Below, piece after piece: positions 54,525 through 63,943 of a stretch of 64,000 nt of DNA. The stretch is from NCBI GenBank assembly GCA_964293475.1, contig CAXYYJ010000016.1:1-64000 (forward strand). The letters are read 5' to 3'. The notes under the pieces are model-generated. The model searched no databases, was not told the origin of the DNA, and saw nothing but the letters and a program-made list of their open reading frames with translations. Positions within the stretch are counted from its first letter, which is position 1, and the number at the start of each line of letters is the position of its first letter. Source of the stretch: UBA12170 sp964293475 (GTDB taxonomy: Bacteria; Bacteroidota; Bacteroidia; Bacteroidales; UBA12170). A program made the position numbers and the translations under genes.

Positions 54525-56031
54525 TTCCTTTTAAGTTTTCACGAATGGTATTTTCTAATGCATTGTCTTTGGCAAATTGGTCTGCAAGTTTGGTGGTAAG
54601 CGTTTGCATTTTTTCATCAAAAGGCATTGCGTCTATTTCTTCTTCTTCCGTACCCACATATCTGCCCGGCATCAACACATAATTGTTTTGTATTACTTCT
54701 TCCATTGTGGCAGATTTGCAAAATCCTGCAATGTCATCATAGCCGCCATTGGGGTTTCTCCATTTGTGGTACGTTCCGCTTATCAGGTCAATGTCTTCTT
54801 GTTTGAGTATGCGATTTCTTCGGTTTATCATCACGCCCAATTTTCGGGCATCAATAAACAGGATATCGTTTTCACGGTTTCTAAATTTGCCGTTGGTTTT
54901 GTTTTTTGCCAAAAACCACAAAGAAGCGGCAATGGTGGTGTTGTAAAACAAATTTGCAGGTAGTGTAACCATACAGTCCACCAATCGGGCTTCAATCATA
55001 TTTTTCCGAATCTCGCCTTCGCTGCCTGTGTTGCTGTTCATACTGCCGTTTGCCAATACAATACCTGCTGTACCGTTGGGGCTAAGTTTATGAATGAAGT
55101 GTTGTAACCAAGCGTAGTTGGCATTGCCTGTGGGTGGTATGCCGTATCTCCATCTTTTGTCGTCTCGTAGTTGCTCGCCTTTCCAATCGCTGATGTTAAA
55201 CGGCGGGTTGGCAATAATAAAATCGGCTTTCAGGTCGGGGTGCAGGTCAGTGGTAAAAGTGTCGCCAAATTGTATGTTGGCATCAATGCCACGAATGGCA
55301 AGGTTCATCTTTGCCAATTTTACGGTGGTAGGGTTGCTCTCTTGACCGTAAATACTCAGGTCGCCAATTTTCCCTTGGTGGTTTTCAATGAATTTTTCGC
55401 TTTGTACAAACATACCACCGCTACCACAACAACCGTCATAAATTCTGCCTTTGTAGGGTTCAAGCATTTCTACCAAAAGTTTTACAATGCTTTGCGGTGT
55501 GTAGAATTGTCCACCGTTTTTGCCTTCGGCATCTGCAAACATTCCCAAGAAGTATTCATACACTTGTCCGAGCAAGTCTTTGCCTTGGTGTCCTTCGCCA
55601 CCAAAACCAATTTTACTAATAAGGTCAATCAGTTCGCCCAAACGTTGTTTGTCAAGGTCAGGGTCGGCATAGTTTTTAGGCAACACGCCTTTTAAGCTGT
55701 CGTTGATTTTCTCAATGCTGTCCATTGCCTGGTCAATCAGAATACCGATTTCAGGCTGTTTGGCATTATCTCTCAAAAAATCCCAACGGGCTTTTTCAGG
55801 CACGTAAAAAACATTGAACGCCAAATATTCGTCTGAGTCTTCAGGGTCAGCACCTTCAAATTCTCCTTGTCCTTCCTGTAATTTTTGATGCAATTCGGCA
55901 AAAGCATCTGATATGTATTTCAGGAAAATAAGTCCTAAAACAACGTGTTTGTATTCAGCCGCATCCATATTGCTCCGTAGCTTGTCAGCCGCAGCCCAAA
56001 GGGTCTTTTCAATTTCTCTTATATCACTCAT
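54508..56031 (-). CDS. hsdM: Type I restriction enzyme methylase subunit
   Basis: 507 aa. N-terminal helical domain (EIEKTLWAAADKLRSNMDAAEYK), then QFYTPQSIVKLLVEML, motif I YDGCCGSGGMF and catalytic motif IV IANPPFNISDW, an N6-adenine type. Motif I has Cys-Cys where Pro-Ala/Thr-Cys is more common (DPACGSGG), a small oddity that may not matter. With HsdS it methylates host DNA. First gene of the operon hsdM-hsdS-HEPN-hsdR; promoter at 56059-56066. Confidence 0.94.
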   Translation of the reverse strand: MSDIREIEKTLWAAADKLRSNMDAAEYKHVVLGLIFLKYISDAFAELHQKLQEGQGEFEGADPEDSDEYLAFNVFYVPEKARWDFLRDNAKQPEIGILIDQAMDSIEKINDSLKGVLPKNYADPDLDKQRLGELIDLISKIGFGGEGHQGKDLLGQVYEYFLGMFADAEGKNGGQFYTPQSIVKLLVEMLEPYKGRIYDGCCGSGGMFVQSEKFIENHQGKIGDLSIYGQESNPTTVKLAKMNLAIRGIDANIQFGDTFTTDLHPDLKADFIIANPPFNISDWKGEQLRDDKRWRYGIPPTGNANYAWLQHFIHKLSPNGTAGIVLANGSMNSNTGSEGEIRKNMIEARLVDCMVTLPANLFYNTTIAASLWFLAKNKTNGKFRNRENDILFIDARKLGVMINRRNRILKQEDIDLISGTYHKWRNPNGGYDDIAGFCKSATMEEVIQNNYVLMPGRYVGTEEEEIDAMPFDEKMQTLTTKLADQFAKDNALENTIRENLKGIGYEF

Positions 56032-56058
56032 ATTTTATTCTTGTCTTAAATCAAAGCA

Positions 56059-56066
56059 CAAAAGTA
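56059..56066 (-). promoter_or_regulatory. -7 promoter box of the hsd operon
   Basis: TACTTTTG on the minus strand, exact TAnnTTTG match, 27 bases upstream of the hsdM ATG. Confidence 0.6.
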
Positions 56067-56073
56067 ACAATTT

Positions 56074-56085
56074 CGTACGGGTACG
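56074..56085. promoter_or_regulatory. Possible operator palindrome upstream of hsdM
   Basis: CGTACGGGTACG: two 5-bp arms CGTAC/GTACG around GG, located between the -7 box and the expected -33 position. A repressor bound here would block transcription. Confidence 0.35.
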
Positions 56086-56170
56086 TTGACAAAATTGCAG
56101 CTCCTAAGCAATCGTTAGTTTGCCCTTGTATTGGCATTTTTAACACATTGAGGTATATTTCCTTATTAAG

Positions 56171-56812
56171 TTAACATTTAGATAATCTTCTAACAGTTAT
56201 TACAAAAAACCCTGCAAACTGTATTGCTCTAAAATTGGAAATCAAAGCCAATGCAAGGAATATTAATCCAAATTCAATTTGGCATAAAAAAAAAGATAAT
56301 ACTGAAAAAATCAGAAATGCAATATATAATCCCTTAAACAAATCATTTAAGGTGTACCAGTATTCAGCAGGTCCAAATTTTCCAACTTTCTGTAATCTTG
56401 CACAATATAACCAAAATTCTTCTATACTAATCCAGGTCTTTTTTTCCTTATTTTCTTGAACTATTGAATTTATAACTTTATTTTTATACATAAAAAAATA
56501 CAAGATCAGTCTAAGAACTTCAAAAATTTTAAACTTTCGCAATTTATATTTCGTTAGTTTATTATGGATATATATATACATCTTTAGTGACAAATAATCT
56601 AACCCATGTATTAAATGGCCTATAAAATATATTACTGGAATAACTAAAGCTATTAACAATCCTGAGAAATCACTTATGAATTTATATTTCTCAAAAAAAT
56701 CTGTTATTTCAGAGAGTATTTCATTAAAAAACAACAAGTTAATTGAGATTAAAGTCAACGAACCTGTAGTAAAATATACGAGAAAATCTCTTAATGTAAA
56801 TTTATCGTTCAT
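56171..56812 (-). CDS. Membrane protein of unknown function
   Basis: 213 aa with about four hydrophobic helices: 12-32, 48-70 (LLIALVIPVIYFIGHLIHGLDYLS), 152-175 and 176-198. A charged segment at about 80-145 (KYKLRKFKIF, EFWLYCARLQKVG) would face the cytoplasm. I do not recognise it. It lies 139 bases upstream of hsdM on the same strand with a promoter between them, so it is probably a separate transcript. Location next to restriction genes raises the possibility of a membrane effector, but nothing in the sequence proves this. Confidence 0.6.
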   Translation of the reverse strand: MNDKFTLRDFLVYFTTGSLTLISINLLFFNEILSEITDFFEKYKFISDFSGLLIALVIPVIYFIGHLIHGLDYLSLKMYIYIHNKLTKYKLRKFKIFEVLRLILYFFMYKNKVINSIVQENKEKKTWISIEEFWLYCARLQKVGKFGPAEYWYTLNDLFKGLYIAFLIFSVLSFFLCQIEFGLIFLALALISNFRAIQFAGFFVITVRRLSKC

Positions 56813-57177
56813 TTTGATTAGTTGTCTTTTTTACTATACCAATCATCTAGTCAAAGCGCACATTTCTCTAGTTTTCTCGGCCATTCATATCCTATTTTCA
56901 ATTTAAAACAAATTGCTTTGCAGGATAAAAAACTTTTCGAAAAATCAGCGACCATAGGTAATAAATTGGCATTAGGGTGTTTAGGTGGCTAATATATAAA
57001 AAAATTAAAAATAAGTATATGCCTTTAAAGAGAAATATTTTTCGCCCTTTGGATTAGATAGATTGAGCCAAAAATTTGTTTTATTTGGAGGGTAATAAAA
57101 GGCAGGCGACATTTTAGAATATTCCAAAATTCCCATCAATCACCAAACTATCCCCCCAAAAACCACCAGACCCTAAC
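56813..57177. other. Intergenic region at the right edge of the accessory block
   Basis: About 365 AT-rich bases. Poly-pyrimidine and poly-purine stretches are present (for example CTATCCCCCCAAAAACC near 57147-57163) but no hairpin terminator, tRNA or credible gene was seen. It separates the accessory region from the PQQ-propeller genes. Confidence 0.5.
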
Positions 57178-58350
57178 TCACTTCCCAGCCCTAACATAGG
57201 TCAGCTTTAGCGAATCATCCCATTTTGCACCCTGATCGGTGGAGGTTTTTATTTCTACCTTGAACTCGTTGTCGCTCACGGGGGTAAAAACGGTGCGCTC
57301 CATATAGGCGGGTGCGGTGGGCGATGGCAAATAATACTTGTCCATAACCAGCGCTGCTCCTTCGAACTGCCCGGGAAACAGCTCTGTTTCGGAGTTGAAA
57401 TCGTTGTATTGGGTCATTCGGTATTTCTGGGTGGATTTATGAAAACTGAATTGCTGCACCATGGGCTGCACATAGTCTACGGTGAGGGTGATGTTTTCTT
57501 CAATCATATTGTTGCCATTGAAGGCAATCAGCGAAGTGGTTTGATCCACCGGATACCATTTGTTGCGGCGGGCCACCCAGGCTTCGGCTTTTACTTCCCA
57601 TTGGCCTTCCAGAAAAGCCAGCTTTTGCATTTCGGGGCTTTTGGGCATCTGAAGTTTTTGCTTGTCGAACGGGATATTAAACTCTACTGTGCTGATTTTT
57701 TGCATGTTATTCCTTTGCCCGTAGTTTCGCTCCTCGTAAAATGGAATCACCAGTCCGTTGATGGTTCTGAAATCTTCGTAGAAACTCTCGGCTGACATTT
57801 GCTGGGCAAAATCGACCCACTGACTTTTGCATTTGTACTCTAAATAATTGTCGGTGCGCAGATACCAGGTCTCTTCGAAACCATTGCTCCGTGTGAGTTT
57901 AATGACAAAACACTCCACGCCATCCACATTTTCGTTGCTCAACAATTGAGCCTGTATGCCTTCTTTCTCCAGGTGAAAAAATGGGGTGGCCAGTTCTGAT
58001 TTCTGCAAAAGGGCGTTCACTTCGGCTTTGTTCATCAGGCGTGGAAACGAGAAATCGTGCCAGGGGTCTATGGTCCAGCCGCTTGTTCCGTCGAAAGCTT
58101 CGGTAACCTTAAATTTCCCCATCCAGAACTCGCTGAAGAGACTGCCATCGCTGCCTTTTTGCGTCCAAAAGTCTTTCTCTTCGCTAAAAGCCACATAGCG
58201 ACCGGCAATCTTCATGTTTTCAACCTGTGCCCAGTTTTTGGCTCCTCCGCGGGCTTCTATATGGCGGGCTATAATTTCTTCTAAATTCTGCGATTGTGCT
58301 GTGCCGAAACATAACATCAGCAACCATCCAATAATCATTTTTGCTTTCAT
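57178..58350 (-). CDS. Exported LolA-like / DUF1579-like protein
   Basis: 390 aa. Signal peptide ending GTAQSQ. Residues about 22-225 (IIARHIEARGGAKNWAQVENM, FDGTSGWTIDPW, VIKLTRSNGFEETWYLRTD) resemble outer-membrane-lipoprotein-sorting (LolA-like) proteins. The C-terminal part from about 240 (LAFLEGQWEVKAEAW, IEENITLTVDY) resembles DUF1579. A periplasmic lipid- or metal-handling role is possible. It is 96 bases downstream of a PQQ-type propeller gene on the same strand. Confidence 0.65.
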   Translation of the reverse strand: MKAKMIIGWLLMLCFGTAQSQNLEEIIARHIEARGGAKNWAQVENMKIAGRYVAFSEEKDFWTQKGSDGSLFSEFWMGKFKVTEAFDGTSGWTIDPWHDFSFPRLMNKAEVNALLQKSELATPFFHLEKEGIQAQLLSNENVDGVECFVIKLTRSNGFEETWYLRTDNYLEYKCKSQWVDFAQQMSAESFYEDFRTINGLVIPFYEERNYGQRNNMQKISTVEFNIPFDKQKLQMPKSPEMQKLAFLEGQWEVKAEAWVARRNKWYPVDQTTSLIAFNGNNMIEENITLTVDYVQPMVQQFSFHKSTQKYRMTQYNDFNSETELFPGQFEGAALVMDKYYLPSPTAPAYMERTVFTPVSDNEFKVEIKTSTDQGAKWDDSLKLTYVRAGK

Positions 58351-58446
58351 TCGATTGTGGATTTTAATTTCCTTATTTAATTTCTTGAATATATCTCCTT
58401 GATTTTCTTATCAATAACGAGCAATACTATGACTTAATGCTCTTGT

Positions 58447-59682
58447 TTACTCGTACATTTGATAGCAGGCCATGCCGGTGAGATTCCGCACATACACTTT
58501 TCCGCGGGCATAGGATGGGGCCGTCCAGCTTTTGCCTTTGATGGCCTGGGCACTGGCTTTCTCCACAAAAGCATCGGGATTGGTTTCGGCAAGCACCAAA
58601 AATCCCTGGTCGGAAAGTACAACCACATGATTGTTCACCACAATCTGACTGCCCTTGCCATAACCCCGTTTGCTCCATTTGAGCTCTCCGGTTTCGGCTG
58701 AAATACAACGCAGGGTCGATACATTGAAACCGTAGATAAATCCGCTGTTATAGCTGGCGGTATTAAAGTCGGTTTGCATATGGTCGCCACGGGCTATCTC
58801 TTTGATTTTGTGTTGATTCAATTCAATAATAACGAATCCGGGACTCCTCACACCCGAAAGAAAAATTCTGTTTGCTCCCACCATTAAAGGCATGGTGGTG
58901 ATGAAGCGGAAGGGCATTTTATAGGTCCACAGGGTATCTCCGCTGGGTTTTAGGGAATAGAGCATGGCTCCGTTGGCAAAGATAATCTGGGGTTCGTTGT
59001 CAATTTGAGCATGAAGCGGAGAATTATAGAATGGCTCGCCATTCTGCGAATTCCAAAGGGGCTTTCCGGTGAGCATGTCGAAAGCCATAAAGGCCTGATT
59101 TTCTTTCCCGCCAACTTCCACCACCAGCATTTCATTCACCACCAAAGGCGATGAGCTATAACCCCAGCGCGGGCGTGTACTTTGATGTTTGGCCACAAAA
59201 TCGTTTTGCCAAATCATAGTTCCATCGCTCACTTTGTGGGCACTGAGCTTGCCGTGTCCGCTGAGACAGAAAATCAAATCGCCGTGAAGGACAGGCGTTG
59301 ACCTCGGACCATGTCCCCAGCCATCGATTTCGAAATACAGGCTGTCGATACGGCACCGCCATTTTTCGGCTCCGGTTTGGGCATTGAATGCCATGATATA
59401 CTCATTGCCATGCAAACTATCGATTCTGTCGCTCGACATAGTGAATAAATCGTCGTTGCGAACCAGCAATTCGGAATAGGCCGAACCAATTTCCTGCTCC
59501 CAGACCAACTTGAGCTGGGGTGTTTGCGTTATAAAATCGTCCTGCACTTGTCCGGCTCCTCCGGGACCCCTAAACTGACTCCACGACTGCGGTTTGGCGG
59601 TTTGCGCCTGAATATCAGTGATTAATAATGCAGAAAATGTAAAAAAGATAAAAATAGAATTCCATAAAAACCTCATAACCAT
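58447..59682 (-). CDS. Exported PQQ-type beta-propeller protein
   Basis: 411 aa. Signal peptide ending DIQAQ. It opens WSQFRGPGGAG, the mark of the PQQ-binding-like/BamB-type propellers found in Bacteroidota and Planctomycetota, and has WD-like blades such as IMAFNAQTGAEKWRCRID, FMAFDMLTGKPLWNSQNG and TLRCISAETGELKWSKRGYG. Blade count is about seven or eight. It is likely periplasmic; cofactor binding is not certain because many members have no PQQ. It is a paralog of the divergent genes at 60007 and 61303. Confidence 0.85.
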   Translation of the reverse strand: MVMRFLWNSIFIFFTFSALLITDIQAQTAKPQSWSQFRGPGGAGQVQDDFITQTPQLKLVWEQEIGSAYSELLVRNDDLFTMSSDRIDSLHGNEYIMAFNAQTGAEKWRCRIDSLYFEIDGWGHGPRSTPVLHGDLIFCLSGHGKLSAHKVSDGTMIWQNDFVAKHQSTRPRWGYSSSPLVVNEMLVVEVGGKENQAFMAFDMLTGKPLWNSQNGEPFYNSPLHAQIDNEPQIIFANGAMLYSLKPSGDTLWTYKMPFRFITTMPLMVGANRIFLSGVRSPGFVIIELNQHKIKEIARGDHMQTDFNTASYNSGFIYGFNVSTLRCISAETGELKWSKRGYGKGSQIVVNNHVVVLSDQGFLVLAETNPDAFVEKASAQAIKGKSWTAPSYARGKVYVRNLTGMACYQMYE

Positions 59683-60006
59683 AGATTTGATAAGTTATTA
59701 AAATAAAAAACTGTGGATAGCTTTACTATCGGTACTTTGGTTTTACAGCTCAGACAGAAGCCAGGATAATGAAGCCACGAATTTATACATTTTCCCTTAA
59801 TCTGCTCCGGAAAATTGCAACAAATCATCTTCAATCCTTTTATTTAGAAGTATTTAAAATTGTATTACCCCGCTAACAACCCTCTCCATCGAAGAAAAAA
59901 GTTTAGTATTATTGTTGTTGATTGATTTGATGGGCTGTTTTGTAACGAAAACTGTGGAAAATCAATATCATTCGTAAAAAGAAATCGAAACAAAACCATA
60001 CACAAC
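59683..60006. other. Divergent intergenic region
   Basis: About 325 AT-rich bases between two divergent propeller genes. TACTTTGG at 59740-59747 resembles the -7 variant seen elsewhere but is far from either start. No other element was recognised. Confidence 0.45.
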
Positions 60007-61221
60007 ATGAAAAAAAGTTTAGTTTTTTGGAGTCTGACGCTTCTGGTAACGTGCTCCATGGCTCAGGAAATAGCTCAATGGCGCGGGCCTAACCGCGATG
60101 GAAAATATCCCGATACCGGATTGCTGAAAAAATGGCCCGATGGCGGCCCAACTCTTCTCTGGCATTACGACCAGCTGGGCGATGGACATGGCTCTGCTGC
60201 AGTGACCAAAGAAAGAATTTTTATGTCGGGAACAACCCCCGAAGGCAACGGTTTCGTGGTTGCATTGAACCATAAAGGCGAAAAAATCTGGCAGAAGGAG
60301 TACGGCAAGGAATGGATGGAAAACTTCGAAGGCGTGCGCTCCACCCCGCTGGTCTATGGCGACAAGCTCTACATGATGAGCTCTTACGGAAATCTGGTTT
60401 GCATGAAAGTGACCGATGGAGAATTCATTTGGCAGGTGGATTTATTCACCCAATACGATGGTCTGAATATTAAATGGGGCGTCACCGAAAACCTGCTCAT
60501 CGATGGCGAAAAGCTTTTTGTAACCCCTGGCGGTACCAATGCCAATGTGCTCGCTCTGAACAAAGATAGCGGAGCCCTCATCTGGAAATCGAAAGGAAAT
60601 GGCGAAATGAGCGCTTATTGCAGTCCCATGGTGGTTCAAAGGGGCGAAACTCGTCTGCTCATTACCCAAACTGCCAGCTCCATTCTCGGCCTGGATGCAA
60701 AAACAGGCGATGTTCTCTGGACATTTCCCCACCCCAACAAATGGTCGGTTCAGCCCAACACACCCACTTACCAGGATGGGAAAGTGTATATTCTCAGCGG
60801 TTATGGCAAAGGCGGTGTTCAGCTGAAAATTTCTGAAGATGGAAAATCGGTCACAGAAATCTGGCGCAACGAGACCTTGGACAGCCGCATGGGCGGAGTG
60901 GTTTTGGTGGATGGAAGAATCTATGGTTCGGGCGATAAAAAATCATGGCATTGCCTCGATTGGGAAACCGGACAGGAACTCTACACCTCACGCATGATTA
61001 AAAACGGAAACGTAATTTATGCCGACGGCCTTCTCTACTGCTACAGCGATGCGGGAGAAATTGGTCTGGTTGACCCCAAAAGCAACGATTATAGTCTAAT
61101 CTCCATGTTCACTGTTCCTTATGGCGAGAAATACCATTGGGCGCATTTGGTCATCTACGACAAAAAGCTCTTTGTTCGTCACGGTACCTCGCTCATGGTT
61201 TTTGACCTAAAAGCTCAATAA
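60007..61221 (+). CDS. Exported PQQ-type beta-propeller protein
   Basis: 404 aa. Signal peptide ending CSMAQ. It starts IAQWRGPNRDGKYPD and shows repeated blades (VVALNHKGEKIWQKEYG, LVCMKVTDGEFIWQVD, ILGLDAKTGDVLWTFPH, WHCLDWETGQELYTS). It is a paralog of the 58447 and 61303 genes and close to proteins named PQQ-binding-like beta-propeller or alcohol-dehydrogenase-like, yet catalytic residues of true PQQ dehydrogenases are not visible. It is first in the rightward group. Confidence 0.85.
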   Translation: MKKSLVFWSLTLLVTCSMAQEIAQWRGPNRDGKYPDTGLLKKWPDGGPTLLWHYDQLGDGHGSAAVTKERIFMSGTTPEGNGFVVALNHKGEKIWQKEYGKEWMENFEGVRSTPLVYGDKLYMMSSYGNLVCMKVTDGEFIWQVDLFTQYDGLNIKWGVTENLLIDGEKLFVTPGGTNANVLALNKDSGALIWKSKGNGEMSAYCSPMVVQRGETRLLITQTASSILGLDAKTGDVLWTFPHPNKWSVQPNTPTYQDGKVYILSGYGKGGVQLKISEDGKSVTEIWRNETLDSRMGGVVLVDGRIYGSGDKKSWHCLDWETGQELYTSRMIKNGNVIYADGLLYCYSDAGEIGLVDPKSNDYSLISMFTVPYGEKYHWAHLVIYDKKLFVRHGTSLMVFDLKAQ

Positions 61222-61302
61222 AACCAACAAACGAATTCCGTACAGCCCGATTTTCTAAAGTAATCTTTAGTGGATTGAAGGATTAAAGAGCTGATTAACT
61301 GA

Positions 61303-62770
61303 ATGATATCAAAACAACTGATTCGCCAAAAAATTTCAAACCATCGATAAAAAACAACGATATCTCCCCTGGCTGTTTGTTGCAGTCGCTCTCATTTTGG
61401 TGGGATACTGGTTTTTTTATAATCCGGTGAAAGATTTTTCTATCAATCTGCCCGGGCTCGATGAGCGTCCCGACAGCGCAAGTGCCAATAAGGAGTATGT
61501 GAATATTGGGGAATTCTTTCAGCGGTTTCTTTCCAGTCCCGCCACACAAAATCAGGGGAAATGGACTGCTTTCCGGGGGCCAAACCGCGACAATATCAAC
61601 CGCGAAAAAACTCCCCTGATGGATAAATTTGCTGCGGGTGGTCCTAAAATTCTGTGGTCGAAAGAGCTCGGTGAAGGACATGCAGCGCCAGCCATTTACG
61701 ACGGGCAAGTGTATTTGCTCGATTATATGGAAGAAGAAAAATCCGACGCCCTCCGCTGCTTTTCGCTCGAAACCGGTGAAGAGATTTGGCGAAGGAGTTA
61801 TAAAGTTCATATCAAGCGAAATCACGGCATTTCGCGAACGGTTCCGGCTGTCAACGAGCAATTTATAGTAACCGTAGGGCCCAAGGCGCAGGTTATGTGC
61901 TCCGACCGGGCCACCGGAAATTTGATTTGGGGAATGAATCTGGTGCGCGATTATGGCGCCGAAATCCCTTTTTGGTACACCGGCCAATGTCCCCTTTTAG
62001 ACCAAAATACAGCCGTTCTCGCACCCGGCGGAAATGCCCTTCTTATGGGGGTGGACTGCGCTACGGGTCAGATTCTTTGGCAAACACCCAACCCCGACCA
62101 CTGGAAAATGTCGCATTCCTCGGTGATGCCCATGGAGCTCAACGGACGAAAAATGTGGGTCTATGCTGCCATTGGTGGTATTTGTGGCGTGGCAGCCGAT
62201 GGACCGGATGCTGGAAAAATGCTCTGGAAACTCACCGATTTTGCCCCCAATGTGGTGGCTCCTTCGCCTTTGGTGATGAAAAACGGTTATGTCTTTCTCA
62301 CTGCGGGCTACGGTGCCGGCTCCATACTTTTTCAGGTGAAAGAAAATTCGGGGAACTACGAGGTGGAAGTGAAACAGCAATTTAAACCCAAAGAAGGCCT
62401 GGCTTCGGAACAACAAACGCCGCTTTTCTATAAAGATCACATTTTCACAATTTTACCCAAAGATGCTGGCTCCAGCCGAAATCAGTTTGTTTGCGCGCCA
62501 TACAACGATGCTCAAAACATAATCTGGAGCAGCGGCAAAGAAGAGCGATTTGGCCTGGGACCGTATACCATTGCCGATGGGAAATTCTTTATTCTCAAAG
62601 ACGATGGTACGCTGGTAATTGCCAAAGCTACCACTGAGAAATTTCAGTTTCTCGACAGTTATAAAATCATGGATGGACAAGATGCCTGGGGACCATTGGC
62701 CATTGCCGACGGAAAACTCCTCATGCGCGACTCAAAAACCATGGTGTGTATTGATATCTCTAAAAAATAA
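61303..62770 (+). CDS. Membrane-anchored PQQ-type beta-propeller with probable N-terminal frameshift
   Basis: The downstream frame (61397-62770, TTG start, 457 aa) begins in the middle of a membrane anchor. Reading further upstream in that frame restores the anchor, YLPWLFVAVALILVGYWFF, but meets TGA at 61319 before any ATG. ATG 61303 (MISKQLIRQK) leads into the anchor if one A is removed from the six-A run 61328-61333. The intact product would be about 488 aa: cytoplasmic tail, single anchor (about 20-42), then a periplasmic propeller opening WTAFRGPNRDN with blades RCFSLETGEEIWRRSYK and MGVDCATGQILWQTPN. It is the paralog of the two neighbouring propellers; the NHL gene follows after five bases. 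Confidence 0.7.
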
Positions 62771-62775
62771 AAACG

Positions 62776-63735
62776 ATGAACCAAAAAAACCGCATTCTGA
62801 TATTGGGAGTTTTGGCCATCTCCGCCATCCTGCTCTTCATGACCTGGGATTTCTACACGGACACTAAAAACGAAAAAAATCCCTACGAATACGATATTTC
62901 ATCGTTTAAGGAGGTGGATAGCGCCTTAATCAGCCACCGCGAAATTCAGCAAATTCCGGTAGATATTGAAGTTTTACGAGCCATTGCCGTGGATGAGCAA
63001 GACAGAATTTATGTGAGTGGGAAGGATAAAATTCTCATTTTCAGCAAAAAAGGCCAACTTCTGCAGGAATTGAAATTTCCCATGGAAGCGTTTGCCCTGG
63101 CCACCGACCTCGGGAATCTTTTTGTGGGTTCCCGAGCCTATATCCTTCGCTTCGATTTGGATGGTAACCGAATAGACTCCATTCCGCTGCCCTTCGAAAA
63201 ACCCATTCTCACCAGCATCGCCATCAAAGGCCAGGAGCTTTATGTGGCCGATGCGGGGAATAAAATAGTCCACCGATTGAACTTGAAAGGAGAATTGCTC
63301 AACGAGTTGGGCGCCGCCGACAGCACACAAGGCATCGACGGGTTCGTAATTCCAAGCCCCTATTTCGATGTGGCTGTGGGCAACGATGCAGAAATCTGGG
63401 CTGTGAATACCGGTCGCCATCAGCTGGAATCGTACCACGAAGATGGCCGCAAAATATATTCCTGGAACCGCACCAGCATGAATGTAGATGGTTTTAGTGG
63501 ATGTTGCAATCCTTCGCATATAGCCATCCTGAAAAACGGGCATTTTGTAACCAGCGAAAAAGGCATCGAGCGGGTAAAAATCAGCGACCAAACCGGCAAT
63601 TTAGTCTCGGTGGTGGCTCCCCCTTCGGCCTTTGAAAAAGGAACCAAAGGGCTCGATATTGCTGTTGATTCGGAGGAAAGAATTCTTGTTATTGACCCCG
63701 TGAAAAAACTCATCAGAATTTTTGTAAAAAAATAG
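62776..63735 (+). CDS. Membrane-anchored NHL-type beta-propeller protein
   Basis: 319 aa. N-terminal anchor ILILGVLAISAILLFMTW (about 6-24), not cleaved by any obvious site. The rest consists of six NHL-like blades: RAIAVDEQDRIYVSGKDKILIFSK, ILTSIAIKGQELYVADAGNK, LDIAVDSEERILVIDPVKK. A CCNPSH segment near 246 is unusual for an extracytoplasmic protein. It lies five bases after the propeller gene and four before the Tat-signal gene, so it belongs to their operon. Confidence 0.8.
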   Translation: MNQKNRILILGVLAISAILLFMTWDFYTDTKNEKNPYEYDISSFKEVDSALISHREIQQIPVDIEVLRAIAVDEQDRIYVSGKDKILIFSKKGQLLQELKFPMEAFALATDLGNLFVGSRAYILRFDLDGNRIDSIPLPFEKPILTSIAIKGQELYVADAGNKIVHRLNLKGELLNELGAADSTQGIDGFVIPSPYFDVAVGNDAEIWAVNTGRHQLESYHEDGRKIYSWNRTSMNVDGFSGCCNPSHIAILKNGHFVTSEKGIERVKISDQTGNLVSVVAPPSAFEKGTKGLDIAVDSEERILVIDPVKKLIRIFVKK

Positions 63736-63739
63736 GCCT

Positions 63740-63943
63740 ATGCTCAACCGCAGAGAATTTTTGACAAAACTCATCCGCAACGGAAGCCTGCTTGCGCTGG
63801 CAGCCGGCAGTGGTTATCTGCTTTTCAGAGAACCCTCCGATGAAGTCTGCGATTTTAGCTTCGTTTGTAAAAATTGCAGAAAGGTAAAAAGCTGCACTTT
63901 GCCTCAGGCCGATGAATATTTAAAATCCACAAGCCATGAGTAA
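63740..63943 (+). CDS. Small Tat-exported cysteine-cluster protein
   Basis: 67 aa. MLNRREFLTKL followed by a hydrophobic run (LLALAAGSGYLLF) is a twin-arginine-type signal or anchor. The mature part has four cysteines in CDFSFVCKNCRKVKSC (C-x5-C-x2-C-x5-C), which could bind a [4Fe-4S] cluster or zinc. I do not know the family. Its stop overlaps the start of the next gene, which also begins with a Tat signal, suggesting a small redox complex. Confidence 0.65.
   Translation: MLNRREFLTKLIRNGSLLALAAGSGYLLFREPSDEVCDFSFVCKNCRKVKSCTLPQADEYLKSTSHE

Noticed and set aside
56813..57177. tRNA or attachment site at the right border of the accessory block
   Set aside because: No cloverleaf pattern or repeat matching the left side of the block was found.
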